DNA of 11,403 bases from an uncultured Christensenella sp. (lineage in GTDB: Bacteria; Bacillota; Clostridia; Christensenellales; Pumilibacteraceae): contig CAJUBY010000026.1 of the NCBI GenBank assembly GCA_910585055.1, positions 1 to 11,403 on the forward strand. Direction: 5' to 3'. Positions 5,398 to 11,403 of the stretch are shown piece after piece; positions within the stretch are counted from its first letter, which is position 1, and the number at the start of each line of letters is the position of its first letter. Both the position numbers and the translations under genes were made by a program. The notes beneath the pieces were generated by a model. It saw only the letters and a program-made list of their open reading frames with translations. It was not told where the DNA came from and ran no database searches.

Positions 5398-6450
5398 CTA
5401 CACGCCGAGTTTTTTGTCGTAAGACGTTATATCCGTCACGCCGTCTTCCCTGACGACAAGCATGTCTTCGATACGCACTCCGCCGAGGCCCGGCACATAT
5501 ATACCGGGTTCTGCCGTAACGACCATTCCCGGAAGCAATACCGTCTGCGAACCTACGCCCAGTCTCGGGTCTTCGTGTATGTCGATACCTACGCCGTGAC
5601 CGAACGAATGTCCGAAATTCTCTCCGTAGCCGTTTGACGTTATAAACTCTCTTGCAAGAGCGTCGGCATCGTGACAAGTCATACCGGCTTTGATGTTTTT
5701 TATCGCATACTCCTGCGCTTCTTTTACTATGCCGTAAATTTCAGTCAGTTGTTGCCCGGGATTGCCCAAACAAAACGTGCGTGTCATATCCGAACAGTAC
5801 CCGTTGTATTTTGCACCCATATCCACTAAAATAAGCTCGTTTTTATCAAGTTTTTTATCTGACGGATGATGATGCGGCTGAGCCGTATCGGCGCCGAAAG
5901 CGACTATAGTTTCGAACGAATACTTTTCCGCGCCGCCGACTATCATTTCGTAGTTTATTTCTGCCATAAGCTCGCGTTCGGTTATTCCTGCTTTTACATG
6001 CGTGATAACACGTTTCAGCGCGGTCTCGGCGATCTGCTGCGCCGTTTTGATAAACGATATCTCTTCTTCCGTCTTGACGGCACGCTTTGCCGCGATAGCC
6101 GCCTCGGCAGGTTTAAGCTTAAAATCCGCCAAAGCCGATTTAAAAGCATTAAACTCGTCGATATACATTTTTTCGCCGTAACCGACGGTTACCGCGCCTA
6201 TCTCTTTCAAAACTTGTGCGATCTTATTATAAAATCCCGAATACCCCGTTATCACGATATCGTAATCGAGTATTTTTTCCCGAGCCTCCGACTCGTAACG
6301 GAAATCGGTAATAAATACGTTTTTTTCTCGGGAAACGACGACCGCGCCGAACGACGTTTCCATTCGCGTAAAATAAAAGCGGTTGGATTCGTCGATAACG
6401 ACAAATGCGTCGATCTTGGGATTATTCTCGAACAAATCGGACGTAACCAT
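5398..6450 (-). CDS. pepP: M24 family Xaa-Pro aminopeptidase
   Basis: This is a cytoplasmic dimetal peptidase that removes an N-terminal residue preceding proline. Counting from the chosen start (350 aa), residues 1-120 form the creatinase-like N-terminal domain. The rest is the pita-bread catalytic domain with all five metal ligands: Asp210 and Asp221 (VDMGAKYNGYCSDMTRTF), His285 (FGHSFGHGVG), Glu314 (TAEPGIYV) and Glu328 (VRIEDM). A PHHHPSD segment supplies the usual substrate-side histidines. The frame is open back to a TTG at 6507, but that codon lies upstream of the predicted -10 box, so the start must be ATG 6462 or, preferred on ribosome-site spacing, ATG 6450. The neighbour efp follows after 46 nt, as in B. 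subtilis (yqhT-efp). The gene symbol is by family; yqhT/papA-type names are also used. Confidence 0.93.
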   Translation of the reverse strand: MVTSDLFENNPKIDAFVVIDESNRFYFTRMETSFGAVVVSREKNVFITDFRYESEAREKILDYDIVITGYSGFYNKIAQVLKEIGAVTVGYGEKMYIDEFNAFKSALADFKLKPAEAAIAAKRAVKTEEEISFIKTAQQIAETALKRVITHVKAGITERELMAEINYEMIVGGAEKYSFETIVAFGADTAQPHHHPSDKKLDKNELILVDMGAKYNGYCSDMTRTFCLGNPGQQLTEIYGIVKEAQEYAIKNIKAGMTCHDADALAREFITSNGYGENFGHSFGHGVGIDIHEDPRLGVGSQTVLLPGMVVTAEPGIYVPGLGGVRIEDMLVVREDGVTDITSYDKKLGV

Positions 6451-6462
6451 GCGGCCGGACAT

Positions 6463-6468
6463 CTCCTT
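6463..6468 (-). promoter_or_regulatory. Ribosome binding site for pepP
   Basis: AAGGAG on the minus strand, 12 bases before the ATG at 6450 and directly adjacent to another ATG at 6462. The zero spacing to 6462 favours 6450, although 12 bases is longer than usual. Confidence 0.55.
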
Positions 6469-6495
6469 GAATTTACGGAATCTTCCTTGTTTTAC

Positions 6496-6524
6496 ATTGT
6501 AACACAAAAAGACGGATTTGTTAA
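6496..6524 (-). promoter_or_regulatory. Sigma-A type promoter for pepP-efp
   Basis: Minus strand: TTAACA (6524-6519), a 17-base spacer, then TACAAT (6501-6496). Each box matches the vegetative consensus at five of six positions, with ideal spacing. Transcription would start near 6489, leaving a leader of about 39 nt before the chosen pepP ATG. The -35 box overlaps the TAA stop of the upstream gene. Prediction from sequence only. Confidence 0.7.
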
Positions 6525-7363
6525 GCGTTTTTGTGCATGTTTTTCATTATAAGCGCATCGTCGGACATTGTTCCGCTCGATTCGCACACGATATACGGCG
6601 ACATTCCGTATTCGTCGAACAGCTCCGCCAGCGGTCCGTATTCGGGACCGTATTTTTCGTCCGCAAAAGTCAAATGGCGTATTTCGCCTTTATCGCCGTA
6701 CTGTATCTTCGAAAAATGCACGTGCATTTGCGACGCTTTTTCAAAACCCAGCCTGTCGATCGCATAGTCCAATATACGTCTGTAATCGTCTTTGGTCTTA
6801 AGCCCGCCGCGCATATACGAATTTATATGCCCGAAATCGAAACACGGATAAAACATACGGTCTATGGTACAAAAATCCACCACTTCTTCCACCGTTCCGA
6901 TCTGATTGAGCTTGCCCATTGTTTCCGCGCACAGTTTAAAATCGAAATCGAAAACGGAACAGCGTTCCGCAAGCAGAGCGAGATTTCGTTTGGCGACTGC
7001 CACAGCTTCCGCACGCGTCGCTTTTCCGCAAGCCGCCGGGTGAAATACAACGCGCTCGCCGCCCATTTTATTACACGCCAACAGCGATCTTTCGATATAT
7101 CCTATCGATTTTTCTACCATTCCCGGATCGGGATTGGCAAAATTAGTGTAATACGGCGCATGTACGCTGACGGCAATACCGTACTTAGCAAATTCGGATC
7201 TTATCTTTTCCGCCGTTTCATCCGACATAAAAACACCGCGTCCGAACGAATACTCGAAAGCGTTGAGCCCGAGTCCTGCGAGATATGCCGCTTCCTGAAA
7301 AGTGTGTTTATAACCCGACGCGTAAAACGAATCGCTGTTTCCCGACGGTCCTATCCTAATCAT
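6521..7363 (-). CDS. Endonuclease IV-like TIM-barrel protein (AP endonuclease family 2)
   Basis: This 280-residue protein matches the size and motif order of endonuclease IV (Nfo), a zinc-dependent AP endonuclease. By eye, the metal-site motifs are SVHAPYYTNFANP (His68), VFHPA (His108), CAETMGK (Glu147), CFDFGHINS (Asp176, His179), QMHVHFSK (His214), IRH (His230) and VCES (Glu261). These correspond to E. coli H69, H109, E145, D179, H182, H216, H231 and E261. The position matching E. coli D229 is Ile228, so one of nine ligands seems lost. It could still be a nuclease, or a sugar-phosphate isomerase-like enzyme sharing the fold. I chose the ATG at 7363, which overlaps the ribF stop by 8 nt; the 22 codons upstream lie within ribF and are unlike the family. 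A GGGTGG element nearby gives a weak ribosome binding site. Confidence 0.8.
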   Translation of the reverse strand: MIRIGPSGNSDSFYASGYKHTFQEAAYLAGLGLNAFEYSFGRGVFMSDETAEKIRSEFAKYGIAVSVHAPYYTNFANPDPGMVEKSIGYIERSLLACNKMGGERVVFHPAACGKATRAEAVAVAKRNLALLAERCSVFDFDFKLCAETMGKLNQIGTVEEVVDFCTIDRMFYPCFDFGHINSYMRGGLKTKDDYRRILDYAIDRLGFEKASQMHVHFSKIQYGDKGEIRHLTFADEKYGPEYGPLAELFDEYGMSPYIVCESSGTMSDDALIMKNMHKNA

Positions 7364-8237
7364 GTTTGTTCCACCCGATATCTTTATGTACTTGTTTCGA
7401 CAGCTGCGCGGGAGTTTCGAAACAAACAATGGGTCTTAAATATTTACGGAAACTCAATTTTATTTCCTTATCGTAAATATTATCGTTAAAATCGGCTATC
7501 ATAACTTCCACGACAAGCTTGGACATCCCGAAAGTCGGACGGGCGCCTACGTTTGCGGCGCCGAAGTATTGTTTGCCGTCGACGATACATACCACGCCGT
7601 AAACGCCCGATTTCGGCAACAGCTTACTCGACGGAAATTTTATGTTTGCCGTAGGGATATCAAACAGTCTGCCGGCGCCGCGGCCGTGGACCACTTTTCC
7701 CGTTACGGAAAACGGCACGCCCAAAAATTCGTTCGCACGTTCTATCGAACCTTCCGCGAGCAGCGATTTTACGGCGGTAGTAGATATACGTATGCTGTCC
7801 GTTTCAAACTTCGGCACCACCAAACATTCGATACCGTGCGACGAACAAAAACCGGATAACAATTCGGCGTCGCCGCTCGCACCTTTGCCGAACAGGTAAT
7901 CGTAACCGCATGTCATGGCTTTTATATTATAAACGGATATCAAATGCTGCAAAAACATTTCAGCGGAACAGTTTTTGAGCCTTGAGTCAAACCGCATAGG
8001 CAAAACGTAATCGCACAGATCTTTAAGCAGTTCGCAGCGCTCGGGGTATGTATATACCTGCTTATCGTGTTCGTTGAACTGCTTATACGCATTATTGGTA
8101 AATGTTGCCACAGCCAGTCCGCACCCAATTTTGTCTGCAAGCTTCCGCGATTCGGATATAAGATTGCGGTGCCCAAGGTGTACGCTGTCGAAATAGCCGA
8201 GTGCCAAACACACTTCTTCGTTTGTCAGTTCTTTCAT
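7356..8237 (-). CDS. ribF: Bifunctional riboflavin kinase / FAD synthetase
   Basis: RibF phosphorylates riboflavin to FMN and adenylates FMN to FAD. The N-terminal nucleotidyltransferase domain (about 1-170) shows LGYFDSVHLGHRNLI (residues 13-27, the HxGH site), GYDYLFGKGASGDAELL (111-127) and RISTTAVKSLL (150-160). The C-terminal flavokinase domain has GKVVHGRGAGRLFDIPTANI (180-199, containing the PTAN motif that binds ATP/Mg), AANVGARPTF (227-236) and VEVMIADF with the conserved Glu244. Length is 293 residues, a little shorter than B. subtilis RibC. The ATG at 8237 is preceded by GGAGA with nine bases spacing. A 57-nt gap separates it from truB, and no FMN riboswitch is present there, so the gene is likely co-transcribed. 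The stop overlaps the next gene by 8 nt. Confidence 0.95.
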   Translation of the reverse strand: MKELTNEEVCLALGYFDSVHLGHRNLISESRKLADKIGCGLAVATFTNNAYKQFNEHDKQVYTYPERCELLKDLCDYVLPMRFDSRLKNCSAEMFLQHLISVYNIKAMTCGYDYLFGKGASGDAELLSGFCSSHGIECLVVPKFETDSIRISTTAVKSLLAEGSIERANEFLGVPFSVTGKVVHGRGAGRLFDIPTANIKFPSSKLLPKSGVYGVVCIVDGKQYFGAANVGARPTFGMSKLVVEVMIADFNDNIYDKEIKLSFRKYLRPIVCFETPAQLSKQVHKDIGWNKHD

Positions 8238-8294
8238 ATTATAATGTCTCCGTTCGATGATACGACCGCTTCCGTAATATCGACCGCGTTTCGG

Positions 8295-9140
8295 TCAATC
8301 TTTAAGGTAAGTTTTGATCTTGAGTATTCCGTCGGAAGAACAGCCCACGCCGAAAAAGGTCCCGTTTCCGTATACTTTGAAATCACCGTTCATATCGCAT
8401 TCGATCTTCCTGCCGTGCAGCAGATCGTCGTAAAACTCATCCGGCACATCGTATCTCGGCATATCCAAAACATTTTCCGGTAAGATAAGCGCAGAATGTT
8501 TTTTTATTTCCAGCGCCTCGAGCGAAATGCTTTCTTTAACGTCGAACATACCCGAACGCGTACGCCGAAGATATGTAAGCGTTCCGAGCGAACCGCACAT
8601 TTTTGCCACATCTCTGCATATAGAGCGAATGTATGTACCTGCCGAACACGTTATTTCGAATACCGTTTCGTCTGTCTTGGGCTGACATACCAGCTCCGCG
8701 CCGTAAACGGTTATTCTGACGGGTTTCAACTCCACTGTACCGCCGTTGCGCGCCGTTTCGTATGCGCGTTTTCCGTTTACGTGCTTCGCACTGTACGCCG
8801 GCGGGATCTGCTCGCTATCGCCTATAAGCGACTGCATTGCATGAAGGACCGCATCTACGCTTGGAATATCTTTCGTGGTTTCTGTGACCGTACCCAAAGC
8901 ATCCAAAGTGTCGGTGGTCTGTCCGAATTTGAATTTTGCCAAATACGTTTTTTTTCTGCCGCAAATATAGTCGAACAGTCTGGCGGATTTACCGACGCCT
9001 ATCACTAGCACACCTTCCGCCATGGGATCGAGAGTGCCCATATGCCCGACCGTTTTTTCGTCTAAAATGCGCTTTACGCGCGATACGGCTTGCGCCGACG
9101 ACATGCCGGTCGGTTTATACAGATTGATCAGTCCGTTCAA
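8295..9140 (-). CDS. truB: tRNA pseudouridine(55) synthase TruB
   Basis: TruB converts U55 in the T-loop of nearly all elongator tRNAs to pseudouridine. The protein opens with NGLINLYKPTGMSS and carries the catalytic-Asp motif GHMGTLDPMAEGVL (Asp38 from the chosen start). Further family blocks are QIPPAYSAKHVNGKRAYE, the motif CSAGTYIRSICRDVA, and LRRTRSGMF. A C-terminal PUA-like region follows. I chose the TTG at 9140: it overlaps the nrnA stop as TTGA, matching the overlap style elsewhere in the window, and starts the protein as M-NGLINLYKP, the usual Gram-positive N-terminus (281 aa). The alternative is an in-frame ATG at 9167 adding nine basic residues (MRSRFGRRK). That resembles the E. 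coli extension but has a poorly spaced ribosome binding site. Function is secure; the start is uncertain by nine codons. Confidence 0.95.
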   Translation of the reverse strand: MNGLINLYKPTGMSSAQAVSRVKRILDEKTVGHMGTLDPMAEGVLVIGVGKSARLFDYICGRKKTYLAKFKFGQTTDTLDALGTVTETTKDIPSVDAVLHAMQSLIGDSEQIPPAYSAKHVNGKRAYETARNGGTVELKPVRITVYGAELVCQPKTDETVFEITCSAGTYIRSICRDVAKMCGSLGTLTYLRRTRSGMFDVKESISLEALEIKKHSALILPENVLDMPRYDVPDEFYDDLLHGRKIECDMNGDFKVYGNGTFFGVGCSSDGILKIKTYLKD

Positions 9141-10099
9141 TTTTCTACGCCCAAAGCGGCTGCGCATGCCGCCAGAAGTTTATCGGCTACGTCGTAACGG
9201 TTTCCTTGAATGATACAGCCAGCCGCCAGTCTGTGTCCGCCTCCGCCGAATCTTTCGGCTACCGCTGCGACATCCGCGCATACGGAACGAAGCGAAACTC
9301 TGAAATATCCACCCGGCTGCTCGCACATAGCTATTGCTAGCTTTACGCCGGTCACGGCGGATGCGTTATCTATAAGCCCCTCGGTATCTTCCGCTTTACA
9401 GCCGGTATCCGCAAGATCGCTTTGCATGACCGTCATAAGCGCTATCCTGCCCTCTGCATAAAGCCTTATCGCTTCCAGCGCTCTTGCCGTCAGTTTTATT
9501 CTTTCAAAGCTTTTATTGCAGTATATTTCATGATTCACGTAAGCGATATCTACGCCCATATCGCACATCTCAGCCGCGGCGTTAAAAACCGCGGAAGTAG
9601 TATTGGAATGCATAAAATGCCCGGTATCCGTAGACAGACCGGTATACAGCATGGTAGCGATATCGCGGTCCATAATACTTTCGGCCGAAAACAACTTAAA
9701 CAGTATATAACAGGTACTGCAAGCGTCGGGGTCTATATGATTTATCTTGCAATATTTGCCGTTAGTGGGATGATGGTCGATATTAATACTGTTTTTAGCA
9801 GCTTGAAGTTGCGCTCTGTATACACCAAGCCGCGCTTCGTTTGCGCAATCGACAGCTATGAACAAATCGTACTTTTCGTAACGCAGTTTGCCGAATTCTT
9901 CGTACTGCGGCAAAAATCCGAATGCGGCAGGCGGTTCGGCGTCGCATACGGCATCCGCCTTTTTACCGAGCTTTTCGCACAAACGTTTCATCGCCGAAGC
10001 AGATCCTATGCAATCGCCGTCGGGGCGTATATGTCCGCACACCAAAACAGTTTCGGCATTATCGATAGCTTCGATGATCTCAGCCGTTATTTCCGTCAT
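9137..10099 (-). CDS. nrnA: DHH/DHHA1 family phosphoesterase, NrnA-like oligoribonuclease/pAp phosphatase
   Basis: This is a 320-residue cytoplasmic phosphoesterase of the NrnA type, which degrades nano-RNAs and in several species also dephosphorylates 3'-phosphoadenosine 5'-phosphate. The DHH catalytic motifs appear in order: GHIRPDGDCIGS (His23, Asp27, Asp29), AVDCAN (Asp84), NIDHHPTN (Asp108-His109-His110) and STDTGHF (Asp158). The C-terminal DHHA1 substrate-binding domain carries RFGGGGHRLAAG (glycine loop at 285-289). All manganese ligands look intact. The ATG at 10099 follows an AAGGGG site by seven bases. The gene overlaps rbfA by 20 nt, and its stop overlaps the likely truB start as TTGA. 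Placement between rbfA and truB is common in Clostridia. Family assignment is firm; substrate preference cannot be read from sequence alone. Confidence 0.93.
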   Translation of the reverse strand: MTEITAEIIEAIDNAETVLVCGHIRPDGDCIGSASAMKRLCEKLGKKADAVCDAEPPAAFGFLPQYEEFGKLRYEKYDLFIAVDCANEARLGVYRAQLQAAKNSINIDHHPTNGKYCKINHIDPDACSTCYILFKLFSAESIMDRDIATMLYTGLSTDTGHFMHSNTTSAVFNAAAEMCDMGVDIAYVNHEIYCNKSFERIKLTARALEAIRLYAEGRIALMTVMQSDLADTGCKAEDTEGLIDNASAVTGVKLAIAMCEQPGGYFRVSLRSVCADVAAVAERFGGGGHRLAAGCIIQGNRYDVADKLLAACAAALGVEN

Positions 10100-10442
10100 C
10101 GTGCAACCCCTTTATGACACGTTCGATACGCTCGTAGTACGCCTGCGATCTGTCGATCATAAAATTTATACGCGGAACACCGCGCATTTCGCTGTTTTCT
10201 TCGGCGAGAACATGCCTGATATAACCGGAACAGCCGTTCAATGCTTTTAATACGTCATCCTCGTCGTTTTCTATGGTGACGTAAACATTGGCATATTTTA
10301 AATCGCGCGACATCTCTGCATCTATGACCGTGACGCCGTAGATCCTCGGATCGGAAAGCGAATCGACTATGACCGAAACGTCGCGTTTGATAATGCTTGC
10401 GATCCGTTCCGTTCTGTGTCCCGAGCCGCCGCGTTCTTTCAC
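10080..10442 (-). CDS. rbfA: Ribosome-binding factor A
   Basis: RbfA is a small KH-domain protein that binds the 30S subunit and helps mature the 5' end of 16S rRNA, especially in the cold. The predicted product is 120 residues, the normal size. Family hallmarks are visible: SDPRIYGVTVIDAEMSRDLKYA near the N-terminus (quoted from about residue 31; compare the usual DPRI...VTVTxVxxSxDLxxA), then CSGYIRHVLAEE and VPRINFMID. I chose the GTG at 10442 because it sits five bases after a strong AAGGAG site inside the end of infB, overlaps the infB stop as GTGA, and gives the family length. The frame is open further upstream, but that extension lies within infB and does not resemble RbfA. The 3' end overlaps nrnA by 20 nt. 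Confidence 0.95.
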   Translation of the reverse strand: MKERGGSGHRTERIASIIKRDVSVIVDSLSDPRIYGVTVIDAEMSRDLKYANVYVTIENDEDDVLKALNGCSGYIRHVLAEENSEMRGVPRINFMIDRSQAYYERIERVIKGLHDDGNNG

Positions 10443-11403
10443 TTGCTCTCCTTTTCGACGACAAAACATTCGATCTCGTCGTCTTCCATATATTCCGTAT
10501 AATCGGCTATCGAGATACCGCACTCCAATCCGATCGTAACTTCTTTCGCATCGTCTTTAAAGCGTTTGAGCCCGACGATATTGCCTTCGTGTATAAGCTT
10601 TCCGCCGCGATATAAGCGTGCTTTTCCGCCGCGTACGATCTTACCGGTCTGCACATAACTTCCGGCAACGATCCCGACACCCGAAACCTTGAACGTCGTA
10701 CGAACGATCGCTTTTCCGGTAGTACGTTCGACAAACTTGGGCGCAAGCATATCGTCCATTTTAGCCTGAACGTAATCCAGCGCTTCGTATATTATGCCGA
10801 ACAGCTTGATATCTATACCGTTGCGCTCCGCCGCGTTGCGTGCGTCGCTGTCCGGTTTTACATTAAAGCCTATGATACTTGCATGAGCGACATCCGCCAT
10901 CATGACGTCGGATTGATTTATCGCGCCGACGCCGCTGTAAACCACATTGATCTTGACTTCCTCGTTAGAAAGATTGGCAAGCGCTTCTCTGACGGCTTCG
11001 CTGGAGCCTTGAACGTCGGCTTTGACAAGGACTTTGAATTCTTTTAGATTCTCACTGCCCAGATTTTTAAACGCATCCTCGAGATTTGCGAGCGGTACAT
11101 CGGCAAGCATTTCGTTCTTCGCCTTTGCCGCACGCTCTTCGATGACCTGACGGGCGAGCTTTTCGCTTTCGACGACAGCTATCGGATCGCCTGCTCCGGG
11201 CACTTGCGCAAGACCGTAAACGGCGACCGGCATAGACGGACCCGCCGATTTGATATTTTTTCCCTTATCGTCGGTAAGCGAACGCACTCTGCCGTAAGTC
11301 GTGCCGGACACAATATAATCGCCGACTTTAAGCGTACCGTTCTGAACGATTATCGTCGCAATAGGACCCTTACCCTTATCCAAACGCGCTTCGATCACGT
11401 AAC
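10439..11403 (-). CDS. infB: Translation initiation factor IF-2, C-terminal part (5' end outside window)
   Basis: IF-2 is the GTPase that brings initiator fMet-tRNA to the 30S subunit and promotes 50S joining. Only the last 320 codons are in the window, and the reading frame is open through the right edge. What remains begins in the beta-barrel that follows the GTPase domain (VIEARLDKGKGPIAT, near-canonical for IF-2). It continues through the IF-2 domain with the family signature KADVQGSSEAV and ends with the C-terminal barrel that binds fMet-tRNA (LYRGGKLIHEG, then GLECGISI). The GTPase motifs would lie beyond 11403. The GTG at 11398 could look like a start codon but sits inside the conserved protein, so it is an internal valine. 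The TGA stop overlaps the GTG start of rbfA (GTGA), indicating translational coupling. Identification is secure. Confidence 0.97.
   Translation of the reverse strand, partial: YVIEARLDKGKGPIATIIVQNGTLKVGDYIVSGTTYGRVRSLTDDKGKNIKSAGPSMPVAVYGLAQVPGAGDPIAVVESEKLARQVIEERAAKAKNEMLADVPLANLEDAFKNLGSENLKEFKVLVKADVQGSSEAVREALANLSNEEVKINVVYSGVGAINQSDVMMADVAHASIIGFNVKPDSDARNAAERNGIDIKLFGIIYEALDYVQAKMDDMLAPKFVERTTGKAIVRTTFKVSGVGIVAGSYVQTGKIVRGGKARLYRGGKLIHEGNIVGLKRFKDDAKEVTIGLECGISIADYTEYMEDDEIECFVVEKESK
10448..10453 (-). promoter_or_regulatory. Ribosome binding site fixing the rbfA GTG start
   Basis: AAGGAG on the minus strand, five bases before the GTG at 10442. It lies inside the last codons of infB and decides the start against the longer upstream open frame. 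Confidence 0.8.

Noticed and set aside
5866..6552. 228-codon plus-strand open frame opposite pepP
   Set aside because: Shadow of the pepP catalytic region; composition typical of an antisense frame.
6518..7489. 323-codon open frame on the plus strand opposite the TIM-barrel gene
   Set aside because: It is fully antisense to a gene with clear family motifs, starts with TTG without a binding site, and is rich in His, Arg, Phe and Tyr in the way of shadow frames. No recognisable domain.
8238..8294. Possible promoter for ribF: TATAAT directly before the ATG, and a TTGACC farther upstream
   Set aside because: The TATAAT abuts the start codon, leaving no room for a transcript with the GGAGA binding site, and no -35 box lies 16-18 bases upstream of it. 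The TTGACC is much too far away.
8238..8294. FMN riboswitch ahead of ribF
   Set aside because: The 57-nt gap is too short for the aptamer and none of its conserved segments are seen.
8282..8296. Short inverted repeat GACCG/CGGTC after truB as a terminator
   Set aside because: Stem of only five bases, no T-tract, and it overlaps the truB stop codon; too weak to call.
9422..10117. 231-codon plus-strand open frame opposite nrnA
   Set aside because: Antisense to an intact DHH phosphoesterase with all catalytic motifs; no binding site or domain of its own.
11396..11398. GTG as a start codon for a separate gene at the right edge
   Set aside because: The frame continues upstream to the window end and the sequence is the middle of IF-2, so this is an internal valine.

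Overview
The window is a stretch of core chromosome from an endospore-forming member of the Firmicutes, most likely an uncultured Clostridia lineage. Evidence: a complete eight-gene spoIIIA sporulation operon, an efp gene immediately upstream of it, and an infB-rbfA-nrnA-truB-ribF translation operon in an order typical of Clostridia. I cannot name a genus. All 16 supported genes lie on the minus strand, so the biological reading direction runs from position 11403 down to 1. No tRNA, rRNA, CRISPR array, phage gene or transposase gene is visible.

Layout in transcription order. (1) Translation and cofactor operon, 11403-6521: the 3' part of infB (initiation factor 2, running off the window edge), rbfA, nrnA (DHH-family oligoribonuclease), truB, ribF, and a TIM-barrel gene related to endonuclease IV. 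Most junctions overlap; a 57-nt gap separates truB from ribF. (2) A short pepP-efp unit, 6450-4791, with a well-formed sigma-A type promoter at 6496-6524 whose -35 box overlaps the stop codon of the TIM-barrel gene. It ends at a perfect 18-bp hairpin terminator (4727-4767). (3) The sporulation operon spoIIIAA-AB-AC-AD-AE-AF-AG-AH, 4686-111. It is preceded by a candidate sigma-E promoter placed so close to the spoIIIAA start codon that the message may be leaderless. It is followed by a hairpin terminator at 57-82.

The first units supply ribosome assembly and initiation (IF2, RbfA), tRNA modification (TruB), RNA turnover (NrnA), flavin cofactors (RibF), peptide trimming (PepP) and rescue of polyproline stalling (EF-P). 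The spoIIIA genes encode the mother-cell half of the feeding-tube channel that joins mother cell and forespore.

I see no wholly new system. The points worth a second look are: a SpoIIIAG that lacks most of the insertion expected to form the beta-triangle of the ring; a lipobox-like cysteine in SpoIIIAH, with similarly placed cysteines in AE and AG; the possibly leaderless spoIIIAA message; a changed metal ligand in the endonuclease IV-like protein; and a cluster of hairpins at the left edge that may include the end of an IS200/IS605-type element.
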